Shown: positions 1 to 5,128 of the stretch, one piece after another
How positions within the stretch are numbered: the first letter of the stretch is position 1
How the letters are laid out: every line of letters starts with the position of its first letter
From: Mycobacterium sp.
GTDB taxonomy: Bacteria > Actinomycetota > Actinomycetes > Mycobacteriales > Mycobacteriaceae
Assembly (NCBI GenBank): GCA_023264755.1
Contig: JAHFVB010000120.1
Span: 5,383-10,510 of the forward strand
Length of the DNA stretch: 5,128 bases
Reading direction: 5' to 3'
Notes under the pieces: model-generated
Told to the model about the DNA's origin: nothing
The model's database searches: none
Seen by the model: only the letters and a program-made list of their open reading frames with translations
Translations under genes and position numbers: made by a program

Positions 1-227
1 TCGGCAAGATCCAGTGCAAGCGGTTGAATACCGGGTTGGACGCCAATGCAGGTGAAGCGGCGGCCTTCCTGAAGACGAACCTGGGCAAGAACACCACCGA
101 GCAGCAGGCCTACCAGTTCCTCAACGCTGCGATCAACTCCTACTGCCCCGATCAGCGGCCGGTCATCGACAGCCTCGCGGGCATCTCCTCGCCGGCGGGT
201 GCACCGCTGGCCGCCGAGCAGGGCTAA
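1..227 (+). CDS. DUF732-type secreted protein, C-terminal part (5' end outside window)
   Basis: The reading frame is open from the left edge (first full codon at base 3) to TAA at 225-227, giving about 74 visible residues. It holds a cysteine in an IQCKRLNTG context near the left edge and a second in an AINSYCPD context. Between them lies a helical stretch with TTEQQAYQFLNAAI. This spacing, a Cys before a Leu-x-x-Gly and later an 'A-x-x-x-YCP' near the C-terminus, is the usual DUF732 pattern. The family is small, exported and of unknown function, found mainly in mycobacteria; the two cysteines probably form a disulfide. The tail after YCP is Ala/Pro/Gly rich and looks disordered. The signal peptide and start codon lie outside the window. 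A TTG at 24 is an internal Leu, not a start, because the domain already begins upstream of it. The family call is from motif memory. Confidence 0.78.
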   Translation, partial: GKIQCKRLNTGLDANAGEAAAFLKTNLGKNTTEQQAYQFLNAAINSYCPDQRPVIDSLAGISSPAGAPLAAEQG

Positions 228-232
228 CCAGC

Positions 233-265
233 GCCCGCGGGAGCCGTGACGCGGCCGACGCGGGC
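233..265 (+). terminator. GC-rich hairpin after the DUF732 gene, possible U-less terminator
   Basis: Starting 5 bases after the DUF732 stop, GCCCGCG (233-239) pairs perfectly with CGCGGGC (259-265). Inside it, GCCG (243-246) can pair with CGGC (252-255), giving a two-tier stem with a 5-base loop. No T-run follows, so it is not a canonical intrinsic terminator. Mycobacteria are proposed to use such U-poor hairpins, but in GC-rich DNA stems of this size also arise by chance. It fills much of the 53-base gap before the LLM gene and could separate the two transcripts. Confidence 0.35.
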
Positions 266-280
266 CGTGCTGGGGTTGGG

Positions 281-1222
281 ATGGTCGCCTTGACCGGGCT
301 CGACGTCGGCGTCTACGTGCCCCAGATGGGGTTCTCCTACGCTGAGGTGCTGCACCGCGCACAGCGCTGCGAGCAACTCGGCATCGGGTCGCTGTGGCTG
401 TACGACCACATGTACGGACCGGGAGTGCCCAACATCGCCTCGTTGGAGGCATGGACACTGGCCACCGCGCTATTGGCCAACACCGAACGGCTTCGCGTCG
501 GGCACATGGTGCTGTGCAATCAGTTTCGACATCCGGCCGTGCTGGCGAAGATGGCCACGACCCTCGACCAGATTTCGGACGGTCGGCTCACGCTCGGCCT
601 GGGCAGTGGCTCGATCGAGGACGAACATCTGCGAATGGGCCTGCCCTGGGGCACTTTTCGCGAACGCTCCGAACGGCTCGGCGAGGCGTTGGAGCTGCTC
701 ACCCAGGCCTTCGCGGCCGAGTCCATCGACTTCACCGGCAAGCACTACACGGTGCGCAACATGCCGATCGTGCCGGGACCCGTGCAACGGCCACGCCCGC
801 CGATCGTCGTCGGCGGGGTGGGCGAGCGGTACACCCTGCCCCTGGTCGCCCGCTACGCCGACGTGTGGAACGTGCCGACCTACGCGCTCGGCGAGTTGGA
901 ACACAAGGTCGCGGTGCTGCGGTCGCTCTGTGCCGACATCGGCCGCGACCCGGCCACCATCGTGATGTCCGTCGAGGCCGTGATGGCGTTGGCCCCCGAC
1001 GACGCCGCCCTGCCCAGGGTGCGTGAACTCGCCGAGAAGCGCTTTGGCGGACCGGGTTTCGGGCTGAACGAAGCGGGCCTGGTCGGCACCGCGCCACAGC
1101 TCGTCGAGCGGCTCAACGAGTGGGTGGCCCTCGGCTTCGGTCAGTTCGTCCTGTTCACCCACGATCGGGCCTCCGACCAGACGCTCGACCTGCTGGCGTC
1201 CACCGTGCTCGCCGAGCTCTGA
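281..1222 (+). CDS. LLM-class F420-dependent (luciferase-like) oxidoreductase
   Basis: A 313-residue protein of the bacterial luciferase-like monooxygenase superfamily, a cytoplasmic TIM-barrel flavin or F420 enzyme; the substrate is unknown. Visible family marks are the N-terminal strand LDVGVYVPQMG (7-17), LYDHMYG (40-46, His43 at the usual cofactor/substrate-side position), FRHPAVLAKMATTLDQISDGR (82-102), the Gly-rich LGLGSGS (105-111), RSERLGEALELL (129-140), FTGKHY (151-156) and PRPPIVVGG (171-179). Length fits the family's usual 280-340. At the position where Fgd1, the F420 glucose-6-phosphate dehydrogenase, has its catalytic Glu after 'GTG', this protein has Ser111, so Fgd1 activity is unlikely. 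It resembles the Rv1855c-like F420 group, but that subgroup call is from memory. The ATG at 281 has only a weak G-rich upstream stretch; no in-frame ATG, GTG or TTG was found in the 35 bases before it. It may be read through from the DUF732 gene 53 bases upstream. F420 rather than FMN use is inferred from the mycobacterial context. Confidence 0.93.
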   Translation: MVALTGLDVGVYVPQMGFSYAEVLHRAQRCEQLGIGSLWLYDHMYGPGVPNIASLEAWTLATALLANTERLRVGHMVLCNQFRHPAVLAKMATTLDQISDGRLTLGLGSGSIEDEHLRMGLPWGTFRERSERLGEALELLTQAFAAESIDFTGKHYTVRNMPIVPGPVQRPRPPIVVGGVGERYTLPLVARYADVWNVPTYALGELEHKVAVLRSLCADIGRDPATIVMSVEAVMALAPDDAALPRVRELAEKRFGGPGFGLNEAGLVGTAPQLVERLNEWVALGFGQFVLFTHDRASDQTLDLLASTVLAEL

Positions 1223-1235
1223 GGATTCCGAGCGC

Positions 1236-1242
<7 letters not shown>
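1216..1242. terminator. Inverted repeat containing both stop codons of convergent genes
   Basis: GCTCTGAG (1216-1223) and CTCAGAGC (1235-1242) form a perfect 8-bp stem around an 11-base loop. The left arm holds the TGA of the LLM gene (1220-1222) and the right arm holds the stop of glgP (TCA at 1236-1238 on the + strand). Because the repeat is symmetric, both transcripts can fold it. Neither side is followed by a T-run, so if it terminates transcription it does so as a U-less hairpin or only stabilises 3' ends. No other terminator can fit in the 13-base gap. Confidence 0.45.
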
Positions 1243-3725
<2,483 letters not shown>

Positions 3726-3740
3726 GGCGAGATTGTTGCA
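3726..3740 (-). promoter_or_regulatory. Candidate extended -10 for leaderless glgP transcript
   Basis: Read on the - strand, TGC (3740-3738) directly precedes AACAAT (3737-3732), then six bases lead to the GTG start at 3725. This matches a TGN extended -10 with A at -11 and T at -7, and would put transcription start on the G of GTG. The hexamer lacks the favoured T at -12 and no -35 is visible at 16-18 bases upstream. The lack of any Shine-Dalgarno before the GTG supports a leaderless reading. Leaderless mRNAs are common in mycobacteria (established knowledge). Confidence 0.35.
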
Positions 3741-3786
3741 GTTGGGTGTGCACGGCGCATTCGCAACGGATGTCGCCTAGGTGAAC

Positions 3787-3802
3787 GCGGGCGCATGCCC
3801 GC
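3787..3802 (-). terminator. Short GC hairpin between SDR and glgP
   Basis: GCGGGC (3787-3792) and GCCCGC (3797-3802) form a perfect 6-bp stem with a four-base loop, 38 bases past the SDR stop in its direction of transcription. A strong U-run is lacking: only GTTCACC follows on the - strand. It could attenuate or end the SDR transcript before the glgP promoter candidate. The rest of the 115-base gap (3726-3840) shows only short GC palindromes and the -10-like element next to the glgP start. Confidence 0.3.
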
Positions 3803-3840
3803 CTTGTCGAGCCGGCCGACCGTGATGCTCGGCACGCGAC

Positions 3841-4581
3841 TCAGCCCGCGCCCTTGCCGTTGTCGACGCGGTACACGGCGCCGTGGACCGCCGCGGCGTC
3901 GTCACTCGCCAGGAACGCGATGACCTTGGCGACGTCGTCGGTGGCCATGAAGCCGCGCGGGGAGGCGATGCGCATGATCAAGTCCCAGTCGGCCCCTTCG
4001 GGAGCCTGGAACTCGGTGGCCTGCGCCGTCGGCATGCCCCCCGGGCACACCACGTTCACCCTCAGTCGCTCCTTGGTGAATTCGACGGCCAGCGCCTTGG
4101 TCAAGCCCACCAACCCATGCTTGGCTGCGCAGTACCCGGCCGAGTACACCTCGCCCTCGACACCGGCGATGGACGCCACGTTGACGATGTTTCCGCCCGC
4201 CTCCAATAGGTGCGGAAGCGCGGCCCGGCACAGGTAGAACGGGCCGTTCAGGTTGACCGCGAGATCCCGCTCCCACTCGTCGTCGGTCACCGACACCGTG
4301 TGGCGCATCTGGTGAAACCCCGCGACGTTGACGAGCACGTCCAGCCGGCCGAAAGCGGACACGCATTCGTCGACCGCCCGGCGACACTCCGCAGGCGTCG
4401 CGATGTCCACCGAGGCAAACTTGCCGCCGGGCATGTCGGCAAAGACTGCCTTCATGCGCTCGGAATCCCTGGCGATCCCGAAGACGGACGCGCCGCGCGC
4501 GGCGAAGAGCTGCGCCGTGGCGGCGCCCAGGCCCGCCGACGCCCCGGTGATCAGTGCCACCTTGCCGTTCAGTGATGTCAT
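3841..4581 (-). CDS. Classical SDR-family NAD(P)-dependent oxidoreductase
   Basis: A 246-residue soluble Rossmann-fold oxidoreductase acting on an unknown alcohol/ketone; length is typical of classical SDRs. Marks seen are the dinucleotide loop TGASAGLG (12-19), Asp59 in SVDIAT (adenine pocket), NVAG (85-88, a variant of the usual NNAG), and the catalytic set Asn110, Ser137, Tyr150 and Lys154 (YCAAK). After Lys154 come helix 5 and VNVVCPGGMPT (175-185) in place of the usual PG-hydrophobic-x-T. The second strand ends GIARDSER (35-42), and Arg38 leans toward NADP(H) (inference). The C-terminus, YRVDNGKGAG, matches the family's closing 'vDGG' strand with Asn in place of Gly. The ATG at 4581-4579 has a clear AGAAGG Shine-Dalgarno seven bases upstream. 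The gene lies upstream of glgP on the same strand with a 115-base gap, so co-transcription is possible but not required. FabG-like or sugar/steroid dehydrogenase roles cannot be told apart. Confidence 0.95.
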   Translation of the reverse strand: MTSLNGKVALITGASAGLGAATAQLFAARGASVFGIARDSERMKAVFADMPGGKFASVDIATPAECRRAVDECVSAFGRLDVLVNVAGFHQMRHTVSVTDDEWERDLAVNLNGPFYLCRAALPHLLEAGGNIVNVASIAGVEGEVYSAGYCAAKHGLVGLTKALAVEFTKERLRVNVVCPGGMPTAQATEFQAPEGADWDLIMRIASPRGFMATDDVAKVIAFLASDDAAAVHGAVYRVDNGKGAG

Positions 4582-4588
4582 GGCTGCA

Positions 4589-4594
4589 CCTTCT
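4589..4594 (-). promoter_or_regulatory. Shine-Dalgarno site of the SDR gene
   Basis: AGAAGG on the - strand is followed by seven bases and then the ATG at 4581. It is the only clear ribosome binding site in the window and fixes the SDR start. It contrasts with glgP and the secreted protein, which have no such site at a useful distance. Confidence 0.75.
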
Positions 4595-4640
4595 CACGGC
4601 CGCCGCCCGTGGCGACCAATCCGTCGTATGGCCGAGACAA

Positions 4641-4658
4641 GGCTGCGATACTCCAGCC
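4641..4658 (+). promoter_or_regulatory. Candidate leaderless promoter inside a small inverted repeat
   Basis: TGC (4644-4646) directly precedes GATACT (4647-4652), and six bases later comes the ATG at 4659. This fits an extended -10 that would start transcription on the A of the ATG. The same bases are framed by GGCTG (4641-4645) and CAGCC (4654-4658), a perfect 5-bp inverted repeat with an 8-base spacer, which could be an operator or chance. No -35 is evident. The nearest purine-rich stretch, AAGG at 4639-4642, is 16 bases before the ATG, too far to act as a normal ribosome site. Confidence 0.4.
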
Positions 4659-5128
4659 ATGACGTTCACCCGTGCCTTCGCCATCGTCGCTGCGGTCCTG
4701 ACGGTCGCAGCGGTCGGCCTGGGAGCGGCCGGTCCGGCCCGCGCGGATCAGGTGATGCAGGGGATTTACACCTACACCCAGGGTGACATCGTGGCGACCT
4801 GGACGATCTATCCGACGTGTGTGCCCACGGTGGGTGACCTCAGGGACAACCTCGAACTGCCGGTGGCCTGCACGTTGCACGTGTCGCCGAGCCCGGCGAA
4901 GTTGGTCAAGGGCGGTGATGCCCGGCTGACCGGTGGCGTGTGGTCGTTCAATGCCAGCAGGAAGGACGGTTTCGTGTGCCCCGACGGCAGCACCGCGTCC
5001 AGCCTCGAGGTCTACAAATTCGACGATCTCACCATGACCGGTACCCGGTCGGTGAGTCACAACGACGCGTGTGGGTTGCCCCCCGCGGTGGACAACTATC
5101 CCTTTACGTTGACGTTCAAGGAACCGTT
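4659..5128 (+). CDS. Secreted four-cysteine protein of unknown function (3' end outside window)
   Basis: From ATG 4659 the frame stays open to the right edge, giving 156 full codons. Residues 1-29 form a clear Sec signal peptide: MTFTR, then a hydrophobic core AFAIVAAVLTVAAVGLGA, then AGPARA with a signal peptidase I site before Asp30. There is no lipobox Cys and no twin Arg, so the mature protein should be released outside the cell or into the cell envelope. The mature part has four cysteines (54, 71, 107, 138), enough for two disulfides. It is rich in Thr, Val, Gly and aromatics (YTYTQGD, ATWTIYPTC, GGVWSFNAS, YKFDDLTMTGTRS), suggesting a small beta-sheet domain. No catalytic motif is seen. 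The last residues (YPFTLTFKEP) look like a final strand, so the stop may be close. It diverges from the SDR with 77 bases between starts. I do not recognise a named family; it resembles conserved secreted mycobacterial hypotheticals. Confidence 0.85.
   Translation, partial: MTFTRAFAIVAAVLTVAAVGLGAAGPARADQVMQGIYTYTQGDIVATWTIYPTCVPTVGDLRDNLELPVACTLHVSPSPAKLVKGGDARLTGGVWSFNASRKDGFVCPDGSTASSLEVYKFDDLTMTGTRSVSHNDACGLPPAVDNYPFTLTFKEP

Noticed and set aside
470..1162. 230-codon - strand frame opposite the LLM gene
   Set aside because: Antisense shadow of a conserved gene; the His/Gly/Arg-rich translation shows no family motif.
3806..3820. Imperfect palindrome around GCCGGC in the SDR-glgP gap
   Set aside because: Only four paired bases outside a common GC-rich core; expected by chance in this composition.
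4582..4646. Direct repeat of GGCTGC at 4582-4587 and 4641-4646 in the divergent region
   Set aside because: Six bases of GC-rich sequence are too short to support a binding site without comparison data.
3902..4684. 260-codon - strand frame overlapping the SDR
   Set aside because: It overlaps the SDR in another frame, and its Arg-rich translation lacks motifs; the SDR frame has the full catalytic set and a Shine-Dalgarno.
4578..5060. 160-codon - strand frame opposite the secreted protein
   Set aside because: The + strand frame has a clear signal peptide and cleavage site; the - strand product has no recognisable features.

Overview
The window reads as high-GC actinobacterial chromosome, most likely from a mycobacterium (Mycobacterium or Mycolicibacterium). 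The reasons are the C-terminal part of a DUF732-type secreted protein (a family concentrated in mycobacteria), an LLM-class F420-type oxidoreductase, GC-rich codon use throughout, and a small signal-peptide protein of a type common in mycobacterial secretomes. There are no RNA genes, insertion sequences, CRISPR arrays or phage genes. Coding density is high: the longest stretch without a gene is the 115-base gap at 3726-3840.

Layout. On the + strand come the end of a DUF732 protein (1-227) and an LLM-class flavin/F420-dependent oxidoreductase (281-1222). On the - strand follow a complete classical GT35 glycogen phosphorylase (glgP, 1236-3725) and, upstream of it in its direction of transcription, a classical short-chain dehydrogenase (SDR, 3841-4581). 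A secreted protein of unknown function (start 4659) diverges from the SDR on the + strand and runs off the right edge. The LLM gene and glgP converge with only 13 bases between their stop codons. The SDR and glgP point the same way but are separated by 115 bases.

How the genes fit together. Glycogen phosphorylase releases glucose-1-phosphate from stored alpha-glucan. The two oxidoreductases have no substrate that can be read from sequence. No shared pathway is evident; the genes look like neighbours rather than one system. A link through glucose-6-phosphate and F420 reduction is chemically possible but speculative.

The most interesting non-coding signals are three. A perfect 8-bp inverted repeat contains both stop codons of the convergent LLM/glgP pair. 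Two start codons (glgP GTG and the secreted protein ATG) each sit exactly six bases after a TGC-NANNNT extended -10-like element with no good Shine-Dalgarno, which predicts leaderless transcripts. A compound GC-rich hairpin lies just after the DUF732 stop. I found no convincing new multi-gene system; the least explained gene is the four-cysteine secreted protein.
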